NCBI GenBank assembly: GCA_018241265.1
Contig: JAFEEF010000021.1
Coordinates: 1,909 to 65,908 of the forward strand
Reading direction: 5' to 3'
DNA length: 64,000 nt
Source of the DNA: Pseudomonadota bacterium
GTDB lineage: Bacteria; Pseudomonadota; Gammaproteobacteria; Burkholderiales; Burkholderiaceae_C
In this document: piece after piece, positions 8,771 through 16,512 of the stretch
How positions within the stretch are numbered: position 1 is the stretch's first letter
Layout: each line of letters begins with the position of its first letter
Translations under genes and position numbers: made by a program
Notes under the pieces: generated by a model
The model's database searches: none
Seen by the model: only the letters and a program-made list of their open reading frames with translations
What the model was told of the DNA's origin: nothing

Positions 8771-9949
8771 TCAGTCGGCTGCTTCGGCGCGCGCCTGACG
8801 CAGCCGACGGTAGACCAGGCCGCGCGAGACACCCAGCGTGCGGGCCGCGCGTGCGACGTTGCCGTTGCAGGCCGCCACGGTCCGCTCGATCAGGTGACGG
8901 TCGGAGTCGCGCAGCGTCACCGCGTCGGCGGACGACGTCGCGCGCGACGCGCCGGATGCCGCCGTGCCCAGCCGATAGACATGGGCGGCGCCGTCGCGTG
9001 CCTGCATGCGGGCGATCAGCCAGACGTTGAGTCCGCTGGGCAGACGCTGCAGGCTGGGCTCCGGACGTCGTGTGAGCGCGGCCAGCGCCCGCATGTCCAG
9101 CCCCAGCAGATCGGCCGCCTGCCGCACGGCGTCCGGACCGGCGATGCCCAGCAGCCGCGCCGCCGCGCCGTTGATCCACGCCGCGCGGCCGTCCGGCGCG
9201 ATGCCGACCAGCCCTTCCATCGGCGTGCCGAGCAGGCCCGGCGCGGTCTGCAGGTGCACGACGATGTGCTCGGCCGACTGGGCGCGCAGCAGCCGGTTCT
9301 CGATCGCGGTCGCATGCATGCCGACGACCGCCGCCGCATCGAAGCCGAACGGTCGCGATTCGACCGATACGTCGAGCACGCCGGCGACGTGCCCGTGCAC
9401 GTCGCGGATCGGCGCGGCCGCGCAGTGCACGACGCGCATGCAGCCGAAGTAGTGCTCGCCGCCGAGCACGACGCTCGCCTCGCCGGTGCGCGCCGAGACG
9501 CCCGGCGCGTTGGTGCCGATCTGCTCTTCGGACAGGTTCACGCCGACCCGCCCGGCGAGCGGCAGCAGGACCTCGTCGCTGCGGCTGCTCGGCTGCGCGA
9601 CATGCACGACGACCCCGTCCGGGTCGGTGAGGATCACGGTGCACGACGTGCCGGCCAGCGTCGATTCGAGCTGGCTCAGTTCGCTGGCCGCGCTTTCGAT
9701 CAGCAGCCGGCTCCTGGCGAGCGCCGAATGCACGCGGCTCGGCGTGACGGGATCGAAGCTCACCGCTTCGCCCGGTGCGCGATGCGCCTGCATGCAGCGC
9801 GACCACGACTGGATCACGCTCTCGCCGACCAGGCCGGACGGCCGCACGCCTTCCTCGAAGAAGCGCTCGCGCGCCAGCGCGAGGCGCTGCTCCGGGGTCG
9901 AGAAGAACAGCTGCGGCGGCAGCGGCGGCGTCGAACGGGACGGATGCAT
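8771..9949 (-). CDS. AcoR-like regulator: GAF + PAS + Fis-type HTH, no AAA+ domain
   Basis: 392 residues. The N-terminus (RERFFEEGVRPSGLV, SWSRC) resembles AcoR-type activators of acetoin/alcohol metabolism. A GAF-like sensor spans roughly residues 70-210, a PAS-like segment (GIAPDGRAAWINGAAARLLG) about 235-270, and a C-terminal Fis-type helix-turn-helix has ACNGNVARAARTLGVSRGLVYRRL. The central sigma-54-contacting AAA+ ATPase with Walker A and GAFTGA motifs is missing, so it should not activate sigma-54 promoters. The ATG at 9949 has AGGAGA upstream. It is the last gene of the co-directional alcohol-oxidation block and is the obvious candidate regulator of it. Confidence 0.8.
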   Translation of the reverse strand: MHPSRSTPPLPPQLFFSTPEQRLALARERFFEEGVRPSGLVGESVIQSWSRCMQAHRAPGEAVSFDPVTPSRVHSALARSRLLIESAASELSQLESTLAGTSCTVILTDPDGVVVHVAQPSSRSDEVLLPLAGRVGVNLSEEQIGTNAPGVSARTGEASVVLGGEHYFGCMRVVHCAAAPIRDVHGHVAGVLDVSVESRPFGFDAAAVVGMHATAIENRLLRAQSAEHIVVHLQTAPGLLGTPMEGLVGIAPDGRAAWINGAAARLLGIAGPDAVRQAADLLGLDMRALAALTRRPEPSLQRLPSGLNVWLIARMQARDGAAHVYRLGTAASGASRATSSADAVTLRDSDRHLIERTVAACNGNVARAARTLGVSRGLVYRRLRQARAEAAD

Positions 9950-9987
9950 GCGTCGCTCTCCTTTTGTCCTCTCGAACGGGGCCGCGA

Positions 9988-12138
9988 TCAGAAGCTGACG
10001 CTGCCCGACAGTCCCACCAGCCAGGTGCGGCCCGGCGCCGGCTCGAAGTAGCGGCCGTTGCCTTCGTTGACGATCACCGAGCCGGCGTACTTGCGGTCGA
10101 ACAGGTTGTCGATGCGCGCAAAGCCGCTCAGGTCCCAATGGGCGATCTTCGCCACGTAGCCGCCGTTCAGGCTTGCGATCGCATAGCCCGGCGCGGCGTC
10201 GCTGTTCAGGTCGTTGACGTAGACGCGGCTCACGCTGCGTGCCTCCATGCCGCCGCGCCAGCCCTGCGGCGGCGCCCATCCGAGCGACGCATAGAAGGCG
10301 TTGCGCGCCAGGCCCGGTATGCGGTTGCCCGACGCGATCGCGACGGTCGGCGTCGTGCAGGGCGTCGCGGTGCAGGTCAGGAAGCCGTCGCGGTAGATCG
10401 CGGCTAGCCAGGTGTAGGCGGCCTGCGCATGCAGGTTCTCGAACCACTGGCGCGACCACGACAGCTCGATGCCGGTGCGCCGCGTCGAGCCGGCGTTCTG
10501 GTAGGTCGAGCGGCCGCCGGAGTTGGTCAGCGTGACGATCTCGTTGCTGGTGCGTGTCTCGAACAGCGCGAGGTTCAACTGGCCGATCGCTTCATAGCGC
10601 GTCTTGATGCCGGCCTCGACGCTGTTGCTGCGGGCCGGCTGCAGGCCGAAGTTGAGGCCGGTCTGGCCGTTCGGCCGGTAGGCGAGTTCGTTCAAGGTCG
10701 GCGTCTCGAAGCCCTTGCCGGCCGTGGCGTACAGGTGCACGTCGGGGCTGGCCGCGAACAGGATGCCGGCCACCGGCAGGGTCGCGCCGTAGTCGGCCGC
10801 GCCGCTGTCGTCGCCGTTCTTGCCGACGATGTAGTGGTCGGTCGACGTGAAGCTCACCTTGCTGTGGCGCACGCCGGCGTCGATGGTCCAGGCCGGCGCC
10901 GGCTGCCAGGACGCCTGGGCGTACTGGTCGAAGTCGTAGACCTTGTTGGTCTCGTCGCGCCGCAGCGCACCTTGGACGCCGAGCGTGTCGTCGATGAAGT
11001 TCTGGTAGCCGTGGCGGTGCTCGTCGAGGTTGTCGTAGGCGAGGCCGGCGATGAAGGTGAAGGGGCCGCCGGCGAGCGTGGTCTTCGCGGTCCAGCGCAG
11101 GTCGGTGCCCTGGTAGTCGCGGCCCAGCGCGATCACGCCGCCGGGGTTCAGCGGGTTGCCCTGCGTCGCGACCGGAATCGACTGGAACTGCTGGGTGTTG
11201 CGGTGGCCGTCGTAGACCATCGCGCGGATCGAGTTGACGGCGTCGAAGCGCCGCTCGTAGATCAGCCCGGCCTGCGTCTGGTCGACGGTCTTGCGGGTGT
11301 TGAAGTTGGTCGCCGACGGGTCGACGCCGCGCGGGTTCGTGTCGTACTGGGCACGCGACAGGCCGAGCGGATCCTGCGCTTCGGGCAGCGCGACGCTGTT
11401 GACGACCAGCGTCAGCTTGCTCGCATCGTCGGGCCGCCAGGTGAACTTGGCATTGCCGATGTTGCGCTCGGCGGCGCTGTGGTCGCGGTAGCCGTCGGTG
11501 TAGAAATGGCTCGCGCTGCCGAGGTAGCTGAACGCCCCTGCGCTGCCGCCGAAGCGGACGTTCGTGCGCCACGTGCCGTTGCTGCCGCCGGCCGCGCCGA
11601 AGCCGACGGTCGGCGGGCCGCTGCCTTCTTCGGTGAAGACCTGGATCACGCCGCCCGACGAATTGCCGTAGAGCGCCGAGAACGGGCCGCGCAGCACCTC
11701 GATGCGATCGGTCGACGACAGGTCGACGTTCGAGATCTGGCCCTGGCCGTCGGGCAGGGTCGCGGGGATGCCATCGACGTAGAGCCGCACGCCTCGGATG
11801 CCGAAGGTCGAGCGCGCGCCGAAGCCGCGCACCGAGATCTGCACGTCCTGCGCATAGTTCTGCCGGTCGCGTGCGGCGAGGCCGGGAACGCTGCCCAGGC
11901 TTTCGGAGATGTTGACCTGCAGCTTGCCGTCGCGGATCGTGTCGCTGCCGACCGCATCGATCGACGCCGGCACGTCGAACGGCGCGGCCTCGGTGCGCGT
12001 GGCCGTCACGACGACGGGCTGCAGGGTCGCGGTCGCGTTGTCGCTGCTCTGCGCCCAGGCGCCGCCGGCACACAGCAGCGCCAGCGGTAACGTACGACGA
12101 AAGGCGGCAGGTGCAACAGCGATCGGGCCACGCGGCAT
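9988..12138 (-). CDS. TonB-dependent outer-membrane receptor
   Basis: 716 residues. A signal peptide ends near AGGAWAQ, and a TonB-box-like LQPVVVTATRTE follows. The plug domain has the VRGFGARSTFGIRGVRLYVDG segment around residues 104-125 and IEVLRGPFSALYGNSSGGV. The rest is a beta-barrel ending in aromatic SVSF. It imports a chelated metal or other bulky ligand across the outer membrane using TonB energy. It lies downstream of the molybdo-aldehyde oxidoreductase genes and ultimately of a XoxF-like dehydrogenase on the same strand. TonB receptors for lanthanide chelates occur beside xox genes in methylotrophs, so a lanthanophore receptor is a reasonable but unproven guess. A perfect 15-bp hairpin lies just upstream. 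Confidence 0.88.
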   Translation of the reverse strand: MPRGPIAVAPAAFRRTLPLALLCAGGAWAQSSDNATATLQPVVVTATRTEAAPFDVPASIDAVGSDTIRDGKLQVNISESLGSVPGLAARDRQNYAQDVQISVRGFGARSTFGIRGVRLYVDGIPATLPDGQGQISNVDLSSTDRIEVLRGPFSALYGNSSGGVIQVFTEEGSGPPTVGFGAAGGSNGTWRTNVRFGGSAGAFSYLGSASHFYTDGYRDHSAAERNIGNAKFTWRPDDASKLTLVVNSVALPEAQDPLGLSRAQYDTNPRGVDPSATNFNTRKTVDQTQAGLIYERRFDAVNSIRAMVYDGHRNTQQFQSIPVATQGNPLNPGGVIALGRDYQGTDLRWTAKTTLAGGPFTFIAGLAYDNLDEHRHGYQNFIDDTLGVQGALRRDETNKVYDFDQYAQASWQPAPAWTIDAGVRHSKVSFTSTDHYIVGKNGDDSGAADYGATLPVAGILFAASPDVHLYATAGKGFETPTLNELAYRPNGQTGLNFGLQPARSNSVEAGIKTRYEAIGQLNLALFETRTSNEIVTLTNSGGRSTYQNAGSTRRTGIELSWSRQWFENLHAQAAYTWLAAIYRDGFLTCTATPCTTPTVAIASGNRIPGLARNAFYASLGWAPPQGWRGGMEARSVSRVYVNDLNSDAAPGYAIASLNGGYVAKIAHWDLSGFARIDNLFDRKYAGSVIVNEGNGRYFEPAPGRTWLVGLSGSVSF

Positions 12139-12163
12139 CTCGTCGTCTCCTCGTCGAATGCAA

Positions 12164-12200
12164 ACCAGCCCCGGGGGCCGGACTAGCCCCCGGGGCTGGT
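12164..12200 (-). promoter_or_regulatory. Strong hairpin in the leader of the TonB receptor gene
   Basis: ACCAGCCCCGGGGGC (12164-12178) is perfectly complementary to GCCCCCGGGGCTGGT (12186-12200), giving a 15-bp stem with a 7-base loop. On the minus strand the stem ends 25 bases ahead of the receptor ATG and is followed by TTTGCATT and then a Shine-Dalgarno GAGGAGA. The position suits an attenuator or a translation/RNA-stability element. The U-run is too short for a textbook intrinsic terminator. No known riboswitch consensus was recognised. Confidence 0.6.
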
Positions 12201-12210
12201 AGACCGCAGT

Positions 12211-12377
12211 CTAGTGCAGCGTTCGACCCTGTGCGGCACTGAATAAAACCGATGGATTTGTCGTCGTGGCTAGGCGCAAACCGCAGCGATACCCGAAGGT
12301 ATCGCGAGGATATGCAACGACGCCACGGCGGCAAAGACGCGGTTTGATGTGCCGCACAGTGTCGAACGCTGCACCAG
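12211..12377 (-). repeat. 167-bp element with 29-bp terminal inverted repeats and internal UUCG hairpin
   Basis: The outer arms, 12211-12239 and 12349-12377, are inverted copies that agree at 27 of 29 positions. Inside lies a perfect hairpin, GCGATACC (12288-12295) with GGTATCGC (12300-12307 region), which on the minus strand closes a UUCG tetraloop. AAACCGC and GCGGTTT flank it. The element begins 4 bases after the stop codon of the IorB-like gene and lies wholly between that gene and the receptor gene. It has no coding capacity. It could be a MITE/REP-like insertion or a very stable intercistronic RNA that separates expression of the two genes. No clear target-site duplication is visible. 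Confidence 0.65.
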
Positions 12378-12381
12378 CGAC

Positions 12382-14712
12382 TCACGCCGGCGATTGAAGC
12401 CGATCGCGCAGCGGCAGCTCGCGGATGCGCTTGCCGGTCGCCGCGTTGATCGCGTTGTAGAGCGCCGGCGCCACCACCGGCACGCCCGGCTCGCCGACGC
12501 CGCCGAGCGGCATGTCGTACGAGGCCGACGGCACGAAGTGCACGTGGATCTCCTTCGGCGCCATGTTCATCCGCGCGACCTGGAACTGGTGGAAGTTGTC
12601 CTGCTGCGCGCGGCCGTTCTTGAACGTGATTTCGCTGACCACCGCCTGGCTCAGCCCCATCACGCAGGCGCCCTCGATCTGCGAGCGCACGCGGTCCGGG
12701 TTGACCATCGGCCCGCAGTCGACCGCGACGTCGATGCGCGGCACGACGATGCCGCCGTCGTTCGTCACCACCACCTCGATCACCGCGGCCATGTAGGTCA
12801 CGAAGCTGTAGTGCGCCGCCAGGCCGATGCCCTGGCCCTTCGGCATCTTCTTGCCCCAGCCGGCCTCGGCCGTCACGCGCTCGACGACCTTGCGCAGCCG
12901 CCCGGTGTTGATCGGGTAGCGCTCGGGCGATTCGCCGTGGTTCCACGGCTCGCCGATCTTCGTCGGGTCGATCAGCCGGTCGGGCCCGAGCAGCTCGAGC
13001 AGGAAGTCGCGATGGTCCTTGCCCTGCGCCTGCGCCAGTTCGGCGATGAACGACTGCGACGCGAACGCATGCTGGATGTTGTTCACCGAACGCAGCCAGC
13101 CGATGCGCGCATGCGCGGTCGCCTCCGGGTTCTCGATCCGCACGTTCGGTATCGCGTACGGCAGGCCGGTCAGGCCGAGGCCCAACTCGAACGGCGCGAG
13201 CGTCTTCGGATCGGGCGCGAAGATCGACACGATGGTCGGCTCCGCCGTGCGGTGCAGCCAGGCGTCGACCTTGCCGTTGGCGTCGAACCCGGCCTCGAGG
13301 TGCTGCGCGCAGACGGTGTGGAAGTAGTCGTGGTGCAGGTCGTCCTCGCGCGTCCACGTCACCTTCACCGGCTGGCCATCCATCGCCTGCGACAACAGCG
13401 CCGACTCGACGACGTAGTCGCACTTCGACTTGCGGCCGAAGCCGCCGCCGAGCAAGGTGACGTTGATGGTGACGTTCTCGGGCGGCAGGTTCAGGCGCTT
13501 GGCGACATGGTCGCGCGCCGCCTGCGGCGACTGCGTGCAGGTCCAGACCTCGCACTTGCCGCCCGCGATGCGCGCGGTGGAGGCCGGCGGCTCCATCGTC
13601 GCGTGCGCGAAGTGCGGCACGTAGTAGTTGGCCTCCAGCCGCTTGGCGGCCTTCGACAGCGCGGCATAGGTGTCGCCCTGATTGCGCACTTCCTTGCCGC
13701 CGGTCTTCAGCACCGCGGCCTCGAGCTCGCTGCGGAACGCCACCGAGTCGTAGCTGCCATGCGCGCCGTCGTCCCACTCGATCTTCAGCGCGCCGCGGCC
13801 CTTGATCGCGGCCCAGGTGTCCTTCGCGATCACCGCGACGCCGCCGATCGGCTGGAACTCCGAAGGCGGCGGCGTGCCGTCGAGCTGCACGATCTTGACG
13901 ACGCCCGGCACCTGCATCGCCGCGGCGCTGTCCACCCTCTTCACCTTGCCGCCGAGCACCGGCGGCCGCGCGATCACCGCATAGAGCTGGCCGGGCAGCC
14001 GCGTGTCGATGCCGTAGCGGCTCTTGCCGGTGGCGATGACCTCGCCGTCGACGATGGTCGAATCGAGCTTGCCGATGTAGCGGTACTGCGCCGGATCCTT
14101 GAACTTCAGCGTATCGCGCGGCGGCACGTCGAGCTTGGCCGCGGCGAGCGCGAGCGCGCCATAGCCGAGCGACTTGCCGCTCTTCTTGTGCGTGACCTTG
14201 TGGTTCTTCGCCTCGACCTGATCGACCGGCACGTTCCACTGGTTGGCGGCGGCCTGCTCGAGCATCATGCGGGCGGCCGCGCCGCAGCGGCGCATCGGAT
14301 CGAACCAGTGGCGCGTGCTGCGCGACCCGTCGGTGTCCTGGTTGCCGTACTTCTCCTCGTTGCCGATCGCCTGCACGACCTTGACGCGCCTCATGTCGCA
14401 TTCGAGCTCGTCGGCGACGATGCGCGGCATGCTGGTGCGCACGCCCTGGCCCATCTCGGAGCGGTGCACGATGATGGACACGGTGCCGTCGGGCGCGATC
14501 GAGACGAAGGTCTTCGGGCTGTCCTGGATGCCGTGCGGCATGCCGTCGCCGCCGTACTTCACCGGCTCGTCGGCGCCGAAGGCGCTGCCGGGCAGGCCGA
14601 CGGCGAGCACGAGGCCGGAGTAAGCCGGCACGGTCTTCAGGAAGGCGCGCCGGCTGGCGCGCGCGGAGGGCTGCGCGTTCGACGCGAGCAGGGTGGAGAA
14701 GGGGACGCTCAT
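12382..14712 (-). CDS. Molybdopterin-binding subunit of aldehyde/isoquinoline oxidoreductase (IorB-like)
   Basis: 776 residues. A twin-arginine signal ([10 protein letters not shown], then a hydrophobic run ending SAFGA) directs export of the folded cofactor enzyme to the periplasm. The rest matches the xanthine-oxidase-family large subunit of the single-chain IorB type: [17 protein letters not shown] near residue 90, [10 protein letters not shown] in the middle, and [15 protein letters not shown] near the C-terminus carrying the catalytic glutamate. The family hydroxylates or oxidises aldehydes or N-heterocycles at a Mo centre. The start at 14712 overlaps the stop of the 2Fe-2S subunit by ATGA. 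Position next to an alcohol dehydrogenase favours an aldehyde substrate. Confidence 0.9.
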   Translation of the reverse strand: MSVPFSTLLASNAQPSARASRRAFLKTVPAYSGLVLAVGLPGSAFGADEPVKYGGDGMPHGIQDSPKTFVSIAPDGTVSIIVHRSEMGQGVRTSMPRIVADELECDMRRVKVVQAIGNEEKYGNQDTDGSRSTRHWFDPMRRCGAAARMMLEQAAANQWNVPVDQVEAKNHKVTHKKSGKSLGYGALALAAAKLDVPPRDTLKFKDPAQYRYIGKLDSTIVDGEVIATGKSRYGIDTRLPGQLYAVIARPPVLGGKVKRVDSAAAMQVPGVVKIVQLDGTPPPSEFQPIGGVAVIAKDTWAAIKGRGALKIEWDDGAHGSYDSVAFRSELEAAVLKTGGKEVRNQGDTYAALSKAAKRLEANYYVPHFAHATMEPPASTARIAGGKCEVWTCTQSPQAARDHVAKRLNLPPENVTINVTLLGGGFGRKSKCDYVVESALLSQAMDGQPVKVTWTREDDLHHDYFHTVCAQHLEAGFDANGKVDAWLHRTAEPTIVSIFAPDPKTLAPFELGLGLTGLPYAIPNVRIENPEATAHARIGWLRSVNNIQHAFASQSFIAELAQAQGKDHRDFLLELLGPDRLIDPTKIGEPWNHGESPERYPINTGRLRKVVERVTAEAGWGKKMPKGQGIGLAAHYSFVTYMAAVIEVVVTNDGGIVVPRIDVAVDCGPMVNPDRVRSQIEGACVMGLSQAVVSEITFKNGRAQQDNFHQFQVARMNMAPKEIHVHFVPSASYDMPLGGVGEPGVPVVAPALYNAINAATGKRIRELPLRDRLQSPA

Positions 14713-15176
14713 GCCGTTTCTCCCTTCATGCCCGCGGCGGTCTTGATCGCGCTGCGGATGCGCGTGTAGGTGCCGCAGCGGCAGATGTTGCCGCTCATCG
14801 CGTCGTCGATGGCGGCGTCGCTCGGGTGCGGATTGGCTTCGAGCAGCGCGGTCGCGCTCATGATCTGGCCGGCCTGACAGTAGCCGCACTGCGGTACGCC
14901 GATCTGCATCCAGGCCGCCTGCACTGCCTTGCCGGTCTTGCTGGCGCCCACGCCTTCGATGGTCGTGATCTTCTTGCCCACGGCGGCCGAGATCGGCGTC
15001 TGGCACGAGCGCACGGCCGAGCCGTTCACGTGCACCGTGCAGGCGCCGCACAGCGCCATGCCGCAGCCGAACTTGGTGCCGGTCATGCCGAGGTGGTCGC
15101 GCAGCACCCACAGCAACGGCATGTCGTCGGGCGCGGTGACCGTCACGCCCTTGCCGTTGATCTGCAATGTCGTCAT
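14709..15176 (-). CDS. [2Fe-2S] subunit of aldehyde/isoquinoline oxidoreductase (IorA-like)
   Basis: 155 residues, normal for the family. The plant-type ferredoxin cluster motif CGMALCGAC is followed by the second-cluster cysteines in CGYCQAGQ and GNICRCGTY. It passes electrons from the Mo centre of the IorB-like partner to a cytochrome or other acceptor. It has no signal peptide of its own, as expected if it is exported bound to the Tat-targeted large subunit. The ATG at 15176 has GAGAGGAG upstream. The 97-base gap after the XoxJ-like gene permits either read-through from the xox genes or a separate promoter. Confidence 0.93.
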   Translation of the reverse strand: MTTLQINGKGVTVTAPDDMPLLWVLRDHLGMTGTKFGCGMALCGACTVHVNGSAVRSCQTPISAAVGKKITTIEGVGASKTGKAVQAAWMQIGVPQCGYCQAGQIMSATALLEANPHPSDAAIDDAMSGNICRCGTYTRIRSAIKTAAGMKGETA

Positions 15177-15273
15177 CGGTTACTCCTCTCGTGGTGGCCC
15201 GGGCCGGGCCGTTTCTCGATGTCGGAAGCCCGCTTGATTGCACTGCTGCCGGCGTGCGGGGTCAAGCCTCCCG

Positions 15274-16191
15274 CTATTCGCGCAAGAGGTCCGGCAGCCC
15301 GACCGGCCCGGAGACTTCGGGTTCGGCCGGCGCGACCCAGGTGGCGCCGGCCTCCGTGGTCCATCGCGCCAAGTCGCCGCTCGCGCGGGCGCGCTCGGTC
15401 ACGCGTCGCGCCGCCGCGATCAACGCGTCGCTCTCGACGCGCGCGACCAGGCCGATGTTGATGCGCAGCGGATGCAGGTAGTCGCCGTGCTTCAGCGGCG
15501 TCGACGGATGCGTGAGGCGCCAGGCGTCGTAGCGGTCGAGCGGCGTCAAGGTCGCGTCGATGCGGCCGGCCTCGAGCTCGGCAAGGCCGTCCTGGTCCTG
15601 GCGCAGGCTGACGATCTGCGGCCGGAGCTTGCCGCCGCGGTACAGCGCCACCGCGGTGCCCGACATCGTGCCGCCGACCGCGCCGATGCGCGCGTCGCGC
15701 GCGATGTCGGCCAGCGTCGTGCCGGTGCGGGCCGGGTCGCGCACCACGAGCGCCATCGCCATCGTGTGGTACACGCCGGCCGGCGCCAGCGTACCGAGCG
15801 TGATCCACGGCCGCTTCGGCGGCGGCGGGGCGCCGGGATGGTCCGGCACGCGTGCGGTCGGTCGGGTCGGCGCGCCGAGCTCCGTCGTCATCATCGCGTA
15901 GCCGGTCGCGAGCTCGCAGACGCCGGACGACAGCAGTGCATCGACCTCGGACGACAGCGTGCTGTCGCCTTCGTACTTCGATTCGAACGGCACGACCGCG
16001 AGCGGCCGCTGGAGCTCGTCGGCGATCGCCTGCGCGACGCGCACGTCGAGGCCGCGCATCGCGCCGTGATCGTCGTACGACAGCGGCGGGTTGTTGCCGG
16101 CCATGCAGACGCGCAGCGGATCGGCGGCCTGGGCCGTCACGGCGGCCCACAGCAGTCCGGCGACCAGCGCGGCGACCAGTGCGCGGTGCAC
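15274..16191 (-). CDS. Quinoprotein-associated periplasmic binding protein (XoxJ/MoxJ-like)
   Basis: 305 residues with a clear signal peptide (LVAGLLWAAVTAQA) and a type-2 periplasmic-binding fold: LRVCMAGNNPPLSYDDHGAM at the mature N-terminus and LDVRVAQAIADEL after it. Two cysteines (VCMAG and GVCELATG) fit the disulfide typical of this quinoprotein-associated subgroup. In methylotrophs XoxJ/MxaJ partners the PQQ dehydrogenase and its cytochrome, probably in maturation. The start is GTG at 16191, directly abutting the cytochrome stop (TGA then GTG), so translation is coupled. A plain amino-acid-type binding protein is less likely given this context. Confidence 0.82.
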   Translation of the reverse strand: MHRALVAALVAGLLWAAVTAQAADPLRVCMAGNNPPLSYDDHGAMRGLDVRVAQAIADELQRPLAVVPFESKYEGDSTLSSEVDALLSSGVCELATGYAMMTTELGAPTRPTARVPDHPGAPPPPKRPWITLGTLAPAGVYHTMAMALVVRDPARTGTTLADIARDARIGAVGGTMSGTAVALYRGGKLRPQIVSLRQDQDGLAELEAGRIDATLTPLDRYDAWRLTHPSTPLKHGDYLHPLRINIGLVARVESDALIAAARRVTERARASGDLARWTTEAGATWVAPAEPEVSGPVGLPDLLRE

Positions 16192-16512
16192 TCAGGGCTC
16201 CTTGCCGCCCCGGCTGCCGATGTAGGCCCACAAGAGCTTCATCTGGTCGGGGGTCAGCGCGTCCTTGAACGACGGCATGTTGCCCTTGCCGTTGGTCACC
16301 GAGTTGAAGAAGCGGTCCGGGTCGTCGACCGGGAAGCGCCTGAGGTCGTACGACGCCGTGCCGGGATTCACCATGTTGCGGCCGTGGCACTGCGCGCAGG
16401 TCCGGTCGAACTGCGCATGGCCCTTCTCGATGTCGTCGGCGCTGAAGCGCGGATCGGCCGCGGCAGCGCTCGTGGCGAGCGCTGCTGCGACGAGGCAGAC
16501 GAGTCGCGTCAT
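16192..16512 (-). CDS. Small periplasmic cytochrome c (XoxG-like)
   Basis: 106 residues. The signal peptide LVCLVAAALATSAAAA is followed by a single class I cytochrome c domain with haem motif CAQCHGR and a probable Met ligand in KGNMPSF. It should accept electrons from the PQQ dehydrogenase encoded upstream and pass them to a terminal oxidase. Its ATG at 16512 overlaps the dehydrogenase stop by ATGA. It is shorter than many XoxG proteins, so 'cytochrome c partner' is safer than a strict orthology claim. Confidence 0.88.
   Translation of the reverse strand: MTRLVCLVAAALATSAAAADPRFSADDIEKGHAQFDRTCAQCHGRNMVNPGTASYDLRRFPVDDPDRFFNSVTNGKGNMPSFKDALTPDQMKLLWAYIGSRGGKEP

Noticed and set aside
12288..12307. 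The UUCG hairpin as an intrinsic terminator of the IorB-like gene
   Set aside because: No U-run follows it on the transcribed strand; it is better described as part of the inverted-repeat element.
12139..12381. A cobalamin or other known riboswitch ahead of the TonB receptor
   Set aside because: Structured RNA is evident, but I found no conserved box of a known riboswitch class; the dominant feature is the long inverted repeat.
10592..14401. A 1269-codon minus-strand frame spanning the receptor, the structured gap and the IorB-like gene
   Set aside because: It is out of frame with both real genes, is extremely Arg-rich and crosses the inverted-repeat element; a chance frame.
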